Origin: Polydactylus sextarius
Taxonomy: Eukaryota > Chordata > Actinopteri > Polynemidae
Direction: 5' to 3'
DNA: 64,000 nt
Assembly: GCA_016801845.1 (NCBI GenBank)
Contig: CM028928.1
Location: 14,017,827 to 14,081,826, forward strand
Shown: one piece after another, positions 25,377-34,584 of the stretch
Numbering within the stretch: the first letter of the stretch is position 1
Layout: every line of letters starts with the position of its first letter
Program-made: the position numbers and the translations under genes
The notes under the pieces: model-generated
Seen by the model: the letters and a program-made list of their open reading frames with translations, nothing else
Told to the model about the DNA's origin: nothing
The model's database searches: none

Positions 25377-25393
25377 TGGTCCTACGAGCCGGA
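25377..25393 (+). other. Primer-binding site, tRNA-Tyr type
   Basis: TGGTCCTACGAGCCGGA begins 6 nt after the LTR. Vertebrate tRNA-Tyr starts CCTTCGA and ends in ACCA, so its expected primer site is TGGTCCTTCGAGCCGGA. This agrees with the window at 16 of 17 positions, with one T-to-A difference. No other common primer tRNA that I know starts with CCT(T/A)CGA. Confidence 0.75.
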
Positions 25394-25463
25394 CGCCAAT
25401 AAACCTGAGCATTCCAGAGGGCGGGATGAACACCAAGAAGACCGTGGCCACGGCAGACTGTGT

Positions 25464-25472
25464 AAAGTGAGT
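25464..25472 (+). promoter_or_regulatory. Candidate retroviral 5' splice site
   Basis: AAA|GTGAGT in the leader, downstream of the primer site and upstream of gag, is where the major splice donor for env mRNA would be expected. No acceptor near 28.7 kb could be singled out. Confidence 0.4.
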
Positions 25473-25761
25473 TTTTAAAGACCCTTTCCGGGACTGGGGA
25501 TCAGCCTGCCAGCTGGAATCTGATGGTTGACGGTAGTCCAAGAGAGGGAAGACACGTTTGGTGAGTTGAAAAGTTTTCTTAAAAAGGAATGAATGAAGCT
25601 TATCGCGTGTGATAAATAAGACCATTGTCGATGCAGAGGTAAGAATTCTCCACTCGAAAGAATAGAAGTGAGAATTACCACAAAGGGAAAATTTGAGTCA
25701 CTGTCCCATTGATAAATCCCAGACTATCCTAGGTAGTGACACACTGGGCCAAAAACATAAA

Positions 25762-26526
25762 ATGGGGTGTGGGTATACTAAAAACGGTAGAAAAGAGAAC
25801 TTACAATGTAAAGATTGGAAATATATTAAGAAGAAAAAACCCAGACAAATTAAAGTAACTTGACAAGTGGATAAAAAAATACGATTTTAATGGTCGACTA
25901 AATACCCAAAAAAGATGAGAAAAGATGGCTATGATGATGTCAACTTTTGGTTGAAAACCGTGCAGAAACAGGAGGAGGGAGATAAAAAAACCAAAGAGAA
26001 GGAAAAGAATAAACAATTGATGTTTCATAGGAAGGAAGATGATGAGACAGGGCCTAATGGACGGCGTAGATGGAGAGATTAGGAGGAAGATGATGAGGAG
26101 GAGGATGTAAACATACATCCACCTCCATATCTATCCAATGGTGACAGTTATCTGGTTCAAACTAGATCTAAGACACGTCAAGAACCTTTGAATCCAGTAC
26201 TGGGGGGTAATAGGCCTTCAGCCCCCCCTATATCTGCTGGGTCTGACTCGTTCCCCATGATTCAAGTGGCAAATCCTAACTTTAAAGGGGACCCAACCAT
26301 TTTAGTGTAAAGAATGTGGATCCCTGCACACATATCCCTATATAAAAGTAAAAAACTGGAGTGGAAAGATTTGGGGAAAATGGTGCAAGAGGGAGAGAAA
26401 GCAACTGATTGGGTTGCAACGTTCGTAAACACACGGACTAGCGCTGATACCGGCCTGACGAAGAAAGCTTTGTTTTGGACATTCCCAGTACAGATGGGAA
26501 TACACATGCACTCTGAAAAACAATGA
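25762..26526 (+). pseudogene. gag: gag remnant (matrix and part of capsid)
   Basis: Gag is the retroviral structural polyprotein that assembles particles at the membrane. The frame opens with Met-Gly-Cys-Gly, a plausible N-myristoylation start, followed by a Lys-rich matrix-like segment. An acidic stretch then leads to a PPPY late-domain motif at 26119-26130, which recruits the cell's budding machinery. A capsid-like segment follows (about 26240-26440). In-frame stops occur at 25861, 25888, 26080, 26308 and 26524, so no full product can be made. The C-terminal capsid, any zinc knuckle and a complete protease are not seen before reverse transcriptase begins in the same frame. A deletion near 26450-26470 is likely. 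An Asp-Thr-Gly triplet at 26446-26454 could be a protease trace or chance. Confidence 0.85.
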
Positions 26527-27945
26527 GATGTGTTATTGACTGAGGAAGAAGAAAAACTGTTGCAAACCATTCCTGATAAATTATGGTCTAAAGGACCAAC
26601 TGATGTTGGATTGGTGAAAGGAGCCTTACCGGTAAAGATAAGGCCAAAAACTGAATATAGACCCTGTGTGAAACAATATCCTCTTCAAATGGGTGCACAG
26701 GAAGGTATCAAACCAGTAATCGAAGACCTTATTAAAGCAGTGGTTATAATTAAATGTGAAGATTCCCCATGCAATACTCCAATCTTCCCAGTCAAGAAAC
26801 AAGCACCATCCATAGGATGGCGCATGGTCCAAGATTTGCAAGCAGTAAACAATGCTGTTATACAAAGAGCATTGAGACCAGACGCTAAAGTATTCACTGT
26901 AGTAGACATCAGTAACGTGTTCTTTTCTGTTCCAGTACATAAGAACAGCCAATTTTGGTTCGCGTTCACATTTGGGGGGCAACGTTATACGTATACCAGA
27001 TTGCCACAAGGTTATTGTGAAAGTCCAACAATATACTCCCAAGTCATGAGCGCTAGCATGGCTAAATTCCAGCCTCCAGGCAATAGTCAAGTATTAATAT
27101 ATGTGGATGACGTTTTATTAGCCTCCCCTGATAAAGATACTTGCGAAAAAGATACTTTGGCACTTCTCAAGCACTTAGCAGAAGAAGGCCATAAAGCAAG
27201 TAAAAGTAAACTCCAATTGTGTAAAAGTCAGGTTAAATATTTAGGCCATAATTTAAGTGCGGGAGGAAGAACAATTGTAGAAGATAGAAAAATAGCAATT
27301 CTACAAGTGCCTAAGCCTCTGACTAAAAAACAAATGATGTCATTTCTGGGGCTGACAAATTATTGCAGAAATTGGGTTCCGAACTACGCTGAAATAACAT
27401 CCCCTTTAAATAGGCTAATGTATGAAGAAAACATAAAAATGACGTCACCCCTAAAATGGACCGAGGAAGCTAAAAAAAAGGCTTTCTGAGAAATTAAACA
27501 AGTTTTGGTCTCCAGTGTTGCATTAGCGTTACCAGACTATAACAAACCCTTTAGGCAAATGGTAGATTGTAAACGTCATTTCATGACCTCTGTACTTGTA
27601 CAGCAGCATGGAGATAAAATAACACCAATTGCATACTTCTCTTTTAAACTAGACAGTGTGGCATGTGCACTCCCCCATTGCGTCCGAGCAGTAATCGCAG
27701 CATCCATGGCAGTTGAAACTAGTGCAGCTATTGTTTTGTTCCACCCATTAACACTCAGAGTGTCTCATGCTGTATCACCACTCTTGTTGCAAACAAATAT
27801 GACTTTCCTGTCTCCTGCAAGACATTTGTCATGCATGTTGACGTTGCTTTCGCAACCTCATTTGACAATAGAAAGATGTACAACGCTAAATCCAGCTACG
27901 TTGATGCCATTACCGGAGGATGGAACAAAGTACGACTGCCAAGAA
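26527..27945 (+). pseudogene. pol: pol remnant: reverse transcriptase and connection
   Basis: Reverse transcriptase copies viral RNA into DNA. The frame runs 26530-27486, stops at TGA 27487, and continues in the same frame to about 27945. Seen in order: an N-terminal segment ending in the fingers, the first catalytic Asp at about 26905, an LPQGY motif at 27001-27015, YVDD at 27100-27111 (catalytic Asp pair), the thumb, and then a connection segment resembling that of gammaretroviruses (about 27505-27940). All three catalytic aspartates are present. The RNase H catalytic domain does not follow, and the frame ends in unrelated residues at about 27984. There is no ATG start because this was part of a Gag-Pol protein. 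One stop in about 470 codons means this part is far better preserved than gag. Confidence 0.92.
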
Positions 27946-27959
27946 TTAGCTGGACGCAC

Positions 27960-28547
27960 AGAGAAATGTTTCATATTGATCTAAAAAATCATTGCGCTTA
28001 CCACCCTCAAAGCGTGGGGTTAGTGGAAAGAATGAATGGAACGATAAAAAATAGACTAAAAAAGTGTATAGAGGAGACTGGGAGACCGTGGACAAAATGT
28101 TTAGATCTGGTAAAACTATACATGAATATTACAAGCACAACAGGTCTAACTCCCTATAAGACTTTATTTGGACGACCATACAGATTACCCCAATTTAAAA
28201 TTCAGTGGGAAACAGATGAGGAAACTAATTTAGCAGACTATATGAGAAAAGTACTAGAAAAGCAGAGACGAGATTGCACTGATGATACTTCTTCTGTTCC
28301 TCAACAGGGAAACCAGTTAGTGAAACCAGGAGATCGGATACTAATACGGAGCGTCAAGAGGAAACATCGGTATTCCCCTAAATGGGAAGGACCATACCAA
28401 GTGTTACTGACAACACCCACAGCAGTAAAAATAGCGGAAAGACCTACGTGGATCCATTTAACACATTGTAAAAGAGTTATCTCAGCTGAAGACTCCGATA
28501 GGGGAGGTGAACAAAAGCCTGATAATAGGGTGAATCCAGACAAATAG
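27960..28547 (+). pseudogene. pol: pol remnant: C-terminal half of integrase
   Basis: Integrase inserts viral DNA into the host genome. The recognisable part starts at about 27969 in a different frame from reverse transcriptase. A His-Pro-Gln...Gly-x-Val-Glu block carries the last catalytic Glu (codon 28026) of the D,D-35-E triad. The rest of the core follows, then the C-terminal domain with a Trp-Glu-Gly-Pro-Tyr module at 28383-28397, the GPY/F signature of class I elements. It ends at a TAG, 28545-28547. The zinc-binding N-terminus and the first two catalytic aspartates are missing. The upstream 45 codons of the open frame (27831-27965) are an out-of-frame reading of the connection region, so the long open frame overstates the gene. 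Confidence 0.9.
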
Positions 28548-28778
28548 AGACTGGTGAGACCCTGGGTACAGGGTCATATTAATGGACTAGATAAGTCATA
28601 TTGTCATATTGTAAACTCTGTCCACCATTGTTAGCCGACCCAACCGCCGAGATAAACCCTTAAGTCTGACTACAAAGGGGGATAAGACAAGTAGAGTCTT
28701 ATGAGCTAAAGGCTCCTAGCCGTCTCAACGTCAGTGAAGAACTTTCCAGGGCCCTCGGTTTTAGTGGGACCGCTTTCA
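28548..28778 (+). other. Proviral segment between pol and env
   Basis: These 231 nt carry no recognisable retroviral domain. An env splice acceptor would be expected here but cannot be picked with confidence. Confidence 0.5.
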
Positions 28779-30475
28779 ATGATGGCAGCAGTACCAGGGA
28801 TACACCAGCTACGGTGTCTTGTCATTACTGCGTTCTTTTTGATAACACCAGCACTTCTGATATGGTTCCTGTGGGAACCACCTCAGGGATCTCATGACCA
28901 CAATAGGACAAGGGTGGGGTGATCAGCTAATAGTGGTCAAGACAGTTCTGCCTGTAGCCATGACATGCAGCCAGAGCTTACAAACTTGGGATACAGGTGT
29001 GTGTACCATATAAATCCATCACTTTAGTGATGATTCCCTTCAGCAGTTTAGGTACTGGTTCATCGTCGGGAGTAGCCTATAGCTCCCATTACTGGTATCT
29101 GACAAATAATCTCAAAAACACAGCTTGGTTGACATTAGTAGCTGAAAATATGAAAGATGAAAATAATGTATGGACCCCTACCTGGGGTACCACCCCTTAT
29201 GCAAAACACCAGAAGCAGTTACTGACATTGACACAAATCATTAATGGTGTAGTTTTAACTGTAAACACCACTGTACACGCCCTAAAACGGCCATCATATA
29301 AATCGGAAGATTCTTGTTGGAGTTTCTTATTATGGGCCAAAAGCCATGGTAAAGATCCTCATCACAAGATAATCATATGTGAAAACAGAAATGTCTCAGA
29401 CTCCACCTATCCAAAGGAAGCGTAACAACAGGTCTATCAGAATGGAAGAACAACTGGCTAGTAATGGTAGAACAGGGATCCCGTCTGGTTCAAGACGATT
29501 GTGTAGTGTGCTTAGTGTGCCTTGTCTTTTGTTAAAAATAGTCCCTGTTCCTCCAGAACTGAACGCTACCTGTATAGCAAACATAATGTCAAACAATGTT
29601 CCTTTAGATGAATGTAAATATTGGGATAAAATCTACCCTCTCACAAGACCAGACAAGCAGAAGCCTCTCTTTAGCACAAATGTTGCCCCAGGGAACTTCA
29701 CTTGTGTTAACGGCACAAGAGACAGTTCACACAACGTAGGAAGCATTAATGAATCATGGTGCACTCATTACGTGACCTCAAATACTGTACTCACTAAAAT
29801 GCGTAGTGACATCTGGTGGTATTGTGGCCAAAAGGTCTTAAGGGGCAACTTGCCACTTAATTTTACTGGCACATGTGCTTTGATTAGTTTAATAGTACCT
29901 GTGAAAGTGCTAAAACTAAGCCGAATAGAACTACAAAACCGCCTTTCTAAACTAATTGACACATCATTTGAAAGAACAAAACAAGACATGTCATGGCAGC
30001 CATGGAATAATGATCCAACGTATATTGACGCCATAGGAGTTCCGCGGGGGGTGCCATCAGAGTATAAGTTGGCAGACCAGGATGCATCTGGTTTTGAATC
30101 ATTGGCACTCTTCATCACTCCTAACAAAAATGTGGATAGAATTAACTACGTCCACTATAATGTTCAAAGACTCAGCAACTTCACTGAAGCTGGCTTTAAT
30201 GCTGTACATGAACAACTCTCTGCCACTTTTATCAGTATATTGCAGCCATTCTTGTTACATGTGGATGTTGTTGTATTCATTGTCTGCGAGATCTCATCAA
30301 CAGGTTCATAACCACTGCCATCTCAACGGCTCCTGAGGACAAGGAGGTGCACCTGCATCTCTTAGGGCGCACAGATGATGATCATGGGGAGACAGATTCT
30401 ATACCTTGTCTGCAGAACCTGTTTTCTGATCCTGGTGACTATGAGTCATCCAACTCTTCTGATTCTGTTGTTTAA
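28779..30475 (+). pseudogene. env: env remnant, frameshifted and internally deleted
   Basis: Env is the surface glycoprotein precursor. A hydrophobic leader starts at tandem ATGs (28779, 28782) and its frame stops at 28920. Surface-subunit sequence then continues in a second frame (about 28997-29412), a third frame (about 29416-29533), and again in the first frame (about 29540-30220) with many Asn-x-Ser/Thr sites. The last part looks like the start of the transmembrane subunit of gamma-type fish Envs. At about 30220-30235 it jumps to a Cys-rich membrane-proximal stretch and an acidic, Ser-rich cytoplasmic tail in another frame, ending TAA 30473-30475. The central ectodomain, including the expected CX6CC motif, is absent. 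The 310-codon open frame at 29379-30311 does not start at the true beginning of any domain. Confidence 0.85.
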
Positions 30476-30483
30476 ATATGTAT

Positions 30484-30489
30484 AATAAA
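30484..30489 (+). promoter_or_regulatory. AATAAA after env
   Basis: AATAAA lies 8 nt past the env stop, upstream of the 3' LTR. It may be chance in AT-rich sequence, because the LTR has its own signal. Confidence 0.2.
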
Positions 30490-30602
30490 CACGTACTCCT
30501 GAGTGTAAATATGTTTGTGCTCATAAAAATGATCTTACAGCTGAAAATCTAACTGGAAGTGGCTGATTACAAGTGATATGAGAATTTGAGCAAATATATG
30601 AT

Positions 30603-30616
30603 AAACAGGGGGGAAA
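30603..30616 (+). other. Polypurine tract
   Basis: AAACAGGGGGGAAA directly abuts the TG of the 3' LTR. Plus-strand DNA synthesis starts from such a tract. It is purine except for one C. Confidence 0.85.
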
Positions 30617-30832
30617 TGTTGGAAAAATGTGTATAAGATATCCTACATTTGCTTTGTGCTTTTCTAACACGGCCTGTGAGGCCTATGTCTGTGCTTGAGT
30701 CCATTTTAAGGTCAGTAACGGGTGAACAGGAACTGAACTCGCTTTGCAGAAGGTGGTGACCAACTGCCAAGAGAAAGGAGATGTGGTTTTCAAAAACGAC
30801 AAATGTCTGGCAAAATAAGCGTGAAATATGTC

Positions 30833-30841
30833 TATATAAAG
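30833..30841 (+). promoter_or_regulatory. TATA-like box in 3' LTR
   Basis: TATATAAAG sits in the expected U3 position. It is altered in the 5' LTR. Confidence 0.6.
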
Positions 30842-30938
30842 ATTGAAGTCTTGCGAATATCATATGTGTAATGTTGTTGCTGTACCCCCACACCCTTTGG
30901 AGCAGCAACAACCATGTAACTAGGGACCACCCTAAGGA

Positions 30939-30944
30939 AATAAA
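30939..30944 (+). terminator. AATAAA polyadenylation signal of 3' LTR
   Basis: AATAAA in the presumed R region would direct 3' end formation of proviral RNA. It is conserved in both LTRs. Confidence 0.6.
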
Positions 30945-31093
30945 AAAAAAGGGTTCGGCAGAGTGCGCTCAGAACGGGTTGAAGATTGTAACTGAACGTA
31001 TCTCTGTCCGTTCTCCTCGCGAGTATTTTCTCTAACCAATTGTGTGCTTCTCTTTTTGTAGATACTAATGTTTAAGGTTGTTTAAACCTGACA

Positions 31094-31098
31094 CAGTC
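31094..31098. repeat. Target-site duplication, right (CAGTC)
   Basis: CAGTC follows the 3' LTR and is identical to 24914-24918. Confidence 0.9.
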
Positions 31099-33049
31099 TC
31101 TTCTCCCTGCCTCCTCCCTCACTCCATCATTTCCTCACTCACTCCACAGTATATTCTAGTTCTCTGATAAAACAGTGAAATTAGAGGTCATTTTGGCGAG
31201 CTCCAAAAATAGAAGGCAATCCAAGTTTGCCAGCCACTGGGTCTCTGTGGAGTCTGGTAAAATCAGAAATGTTAGAATGTAATACTAAAACAATGTTAAG
31301 GGAGGACCCAGGGCTCCCTGCCAGTTACTCAAACTATGTAGCTCAGAGAGAGGGACCCCTTTGGATGACATTGTTTCATTAGATCCACACAAATGCGCAA
31401 ACCTCAAGTGTTTGTTTTGGAAAATCTTAGCATAACCTGAAATGACTGATGTCTGTCTGTCTGTCTCTCTGTCTGATCTGCGACAAGGCTTGTGATGGGC
31501 GGACAGGGGTGAAGGAGATGGCAGTAATTTCCTCCTCCTTAGTGACACGGGGGGGCAGAGGCTGTGTGATGGGAGTGTAATGGAAGCCGAGTGTCACAGC
31601 AGTGGCAGGACAGGGATGCAAGGAGATGGGGGGTGGAGCGAGATAAAGACCAAGTCCACAAAAGGGGGCGGGATGCAAAGGGTGGGCGGGTGGTGGGGGC
31701 AGCTTAAAGTTGGGAATCCTACAATGGTAGTTTCCCACAGAATATATACACATCACTGACCAGCATTATTAGGAAGCTATATTTTGTTTTTCACTCTACA
31801 TTTGATTAGAAAACCTGTAAGTCAATGATCAGCCCTGAAAACAATAGATATATCACATTCCAATTTAGACTGGGAATTGAAGTGTTAAAAATGCATGTAC
31901 ATTTCCTTTTTTTGAGCTGGCTTATTATTTCTGACTGTGTGAGACAGAAGAATGATAGTCTACAAGCATCTGTAGTTATTTTTATCTAAGGTGCTGAGTG
32001 CCCATTGCTGTGTTGCTTCTCTGGTGCACTTTGCTCAGATCACCTGTCAGCCACATAATGCCGCCAGTGTCATGACACTTTTTCCTTCAACTTTTTTTTT
32101 TTATTATTTGTTTGTGTTTTTTAGCTGTGGAGTTTGTGTGGTGTGTGTGTTTTTTAGTGGAACTCTTGTTTATTCTAGTCCAGCTATGTCAATGTGTTTT
32201 TAACCAGTTTCATTCCAGTTTCCATTTTTATTCCTTTTTAAAATCACAAAAATTCTAAAAATACAAACAAAATACAATCACTTCTGCACTGGAGGTTTTT
32301 CATTGTATCTAATGATCAAATTAAAGCAGTGGCAACATACTTAAGAAATATATAGTTAGTTCAGCATCTTCGGATAGGTTAGGGCCAGTGTAAAATATTC
32401 AAATCCCACATGTATTGGCTTTTAAAAAGGGAGCATTTCTTGGTGGTCGGAGACAGAATGTGACATCCAGTCTCTGGTGCCAAAGTTGAATGTCTTACCC
32501 CTGCTTTTTGCCATGCTGTCTTAAAGGTCACTTCCTTCTACACTGGCACTGAATATTGGCATTGGACATCATGTCCTGCGGGGTCACCCACCATGGACTT
32601 GACTATCATGGAAGTTTTGGCTGTTTAAACCTACAAACAGCAGTGAGCAGAATAGTACTGTAGCAGAGGTTTAGATGTGAGTTTTTTTTTTTTTTTTCTA
32701 TATGGGTCCAAATGACAGCCTGTGCTGAATGTAGAATAACTGTAGCTTTAACTAAGAGCCTTGAATCTGCCTGAGAAATGGCAGAGGAGGAGAACAAGAA
32801 TACAACGGAACTGGAGAGAAGCCGAGAGGCTTGTTGAGAAGTCAGAGCTAAAGATGTTGTTTCGAGGCATTGATACTGGCACTTGGAGGCAGAGGAGGCT
32901 GGAGTGATGCAAAGTCAGCGCGCAGTGGCAGAGAAACAGAAAATATAAGGGCAAACAGAGCAGGGAGACAAATTAGAAAAGGTTATTGTGAGATTATGTG
33001 TAATCAAATTAACATTTGGACTCAATGAAAATAAATGGATAATAGGTTT
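31099..33049. other. Non-genic stretch, GC-richer near 31.5-31.7 kb
   Basis: There is no confident gene. A pyrimidine tract continues from the insertion site to a CCACAG at 31149. A GC-rich block with a G-quadruplex motif lies at 31500-31710. The minus-strand proline-rich frame at 31427-31756 is the low-complexity complement of that G-rich block. Confidence 0.6.
31674..31699 (+). other. Strong G-quadruplex motif
   Basis: G runs of 5, 3, 3, 3, 3 and 5 occur here. The last four, GGGTGGGCGGGTGGTGGGGG (31680-31699), have loops of 1, 1 and 4 nt, among the most stable loop classes known. Confidence 0.8.
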
Positions 33050-33260
33050 AGAAATGGATCGAGCGAGGCACCCCTGCTTTCAAAAAAGCCTTTATAATGC
33101 TGCAAGGACAGGCCAGGCCAGTCAGTTCCAGTGGTATTCATGCAAATGAAAACTCCTACAGCTTATTAAATTTCAAGGCCTTGTTTTGCCCTACATTCTC
33201 AAATGTCGCAGTCAATCTAAAACCTGAGAGAAATTTCAAACTTGGAGTGGAATAAATTTC
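33050..33260. other. Unique-looking block with an octamer site
   Basis: This non-coding block of balanced composition includes a perfect POU octamer ATGCAAAT at 33140-33147 within ATTCATGCAAATGAAAA. It has the texture of a conserved noncoding element, but conservation cannot be tested here. Confidence 0.25.
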
Positions 33261-33773
33261 AACTCTCAGGTAGCATGTGGTGAAATATGTCTCTATATGG
33301 AGACAGGAGAGTCTCCAGTCTACACAGCAGACATATACAGGCACCGCTGTGGGTTTATCATCATCTATAAATCAATATTTTGTGTCGCCATGAACAAAAA
33401 GGAATATTTTCACTATACAGCTGTTACGCTTTCGACAGATGAATGTAGTGTTGACAGGCAGCATGTAAAGTGGAAGAGATCCAGTTAACTGGTGTGTTTC
33501 AGGCTGGATAATGTGAATCAAGTGACATAGAACCACTATTCCTCCACCTGTTAGCGATTCATTGCCAAACCAAATTTGTCATTTCCTCTATTATCTTCTC
33601 TGCCGACGGCGTCTCTGCATTGTCAAAATATATTCTAATCTTTCTGCAGTGTGGCTCACTTATTGTTGAGGTGAACATTCCCAGGTGAAGATGACAGCGG
33701 CGCTGCTGAGGCTCAGCGTTGACCCCGCTCCAATTTCCTCCTCGTCACATTTCGACATGACTGCACTCAACCA
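33261..33773. other. Non-genic stretch
   Basis: Nothing gene-like is seen apart from short accidental open frames. Confidence 0.6.
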
Positions 33774-33886
33774 AAGACAGAGAGAGAGAGACAGAGAGAC
33801 AGAGAGAGAAAGATAAGGAGGAAGAGAGAGAAAAAGAGAGAGAGAGTGAAGAGGAGGAGAAGGAAAAGAAGAAAAGGAGGAGAGTC
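33774..33886 (+). repeat. Purine-rich (GA/GGA) tract
   Basis: About 110 nt are almost wholly A and G on the + strand. The tract starts as GA repeats and becomes GGA/GAA-rich. It is a candidate for triplex-type structure. The minus-strand Ser/Leu-rich frame over it (33745-34017) is low-complexity translation. Confidence 0.85.
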
Positions 33887-34546
33887 ATTGTCCAAATGGA
33901 AATGGCCACTTTGAAAGAGGCCCTGGAAATTGGGCCGTCCCCCAGTGTAGATTCATTGGAGACAGGGCCATCAAAAGAGCTCTGCACTGCTACAGCAAAG
34001 GATGCTAATGATCCCATGACGTTTGGAAAGAGGTGCTGGAGCGTTAACCTCGCTCCAGACGACCTGTCCTATGTAGGTCAAAATGAATAGGTTCTGCCTC
34101 AACACCCCTCTACCTGAAAATGACAGATTCTGTCCTCCTTTTTCCCTGATTTATCACAAAATGACAAAAGAAGCTCCTTTGTGACATATCTCTGGGTTTT
34201 ACTGCAGTTGATGGCATATTCCTGTGCTTTTCTATCTTTCTATCTGTCTTTCTATCTTAACAGCCTTGTTTTCCTCTGAAATAAGAAGAGAAGTCTTCAA
34301 ATCAGTTAACATAATTGTACTTATTTCAGTGCAATTTAGCGTTCTGAAACCGTGGCAACATCGTAGTGAAGGAAAAACTCTCATCCCTCTCAAGTAAATT
34401 GGTCACTTACAGAGCTTTTTTTAGGATTTAAGTCAGAATGAGTCATTTGTCATGTTTTTAATCAGACTTGTTTCTTGGAAATTATGATAATGTAGGACTA
34501 ATTTACACTTTGCACTGTAGAAGGTGCAAAACTATTCAGGTTAATA

Positions 34547-34547
<1 letters not shown>

Positions 34548-34578
<31 letters not shown>
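34548..34578. repeat. (TA)n microsatellite
   Basis: This is a perfect TA dinucleotide run of 31 nt. Confidence 0.97.

Positions 34579-34584
<6 letters not shown>

Larger units (their letters stand above)
25371..25761 (+). other. Proviral leader between 5' LTR and gag
   Basis: This untranslated leader of about 390 nt carries the primer-binding site at its start and a candidate splice donor at 25466/25467. The packaging signal would be expected here, but no structure can be assigned by eye. Confidence 0.7.
24919..31093 (+). mobile_element. Endogenous retrovirus, class I-like, internally deleted
   Basis: This is a provirus of 6,175 bp in + orientation. It has paired LTRs, a 5-bp target duplication, a tRNA-Tyr-type primer site, a polypurine tract, and gag, pol and env remnants in canonical order. 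PPPY in gag, YVDD in reverse transcriptase and the GPY module at the integrase end place it with class I (gamma/epsilon-like) fish elements. It is not replication-competent. Gag has several stops, the region for nucleocapsid and protease is missing or unrecognisable, RNase H and half of integrase are gone, and env is frameshifted and lacks most of its transmembrane part. The 5-bp duplication is slightly longer than the 4 bp typical of gammaretroviruses. Confidence 0.97.
30617..31093 (+). repeat. 3' long terminal repeat (477 bp)
   Basis: It matches the 5' LTR from TGTTGG to CTGACA. Unlike that copy it keeps TATATAAAG (30833-30841) followed by about 25 bp missing from the 5' copy. AATAAA is at 30939-30944, about 100 nt downstream of the TATA-like box, giving a plausible U3-R-U5 layout. 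This copy could in principle act as a promoter reading rightward into host DNA. Confidence 0.95.

Noticed and set aside
26626..27090. 154- and 94-codon minus-strand open frames
   Set aside because: They are antisense to reverse transcriptase. The frame is open because the sense strand is conserved coding sequence.
27831..27965. N-terminal extension of the integrase open frame
   Set aside because: These codons are an out-of-frame reading of the connection region. Integrase similarity begins only at about 27969.
29379..29535. ATG at 29379 as the start of an Env gene
   Set aside because: Real surface-subunit sequence lies in other frames here, so the first ~50 codons from this ATG are a shadow.
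29768..30127. 119-codon minus-strand open frame
   Set aside because: It is antisense to the best-preserved part of env.
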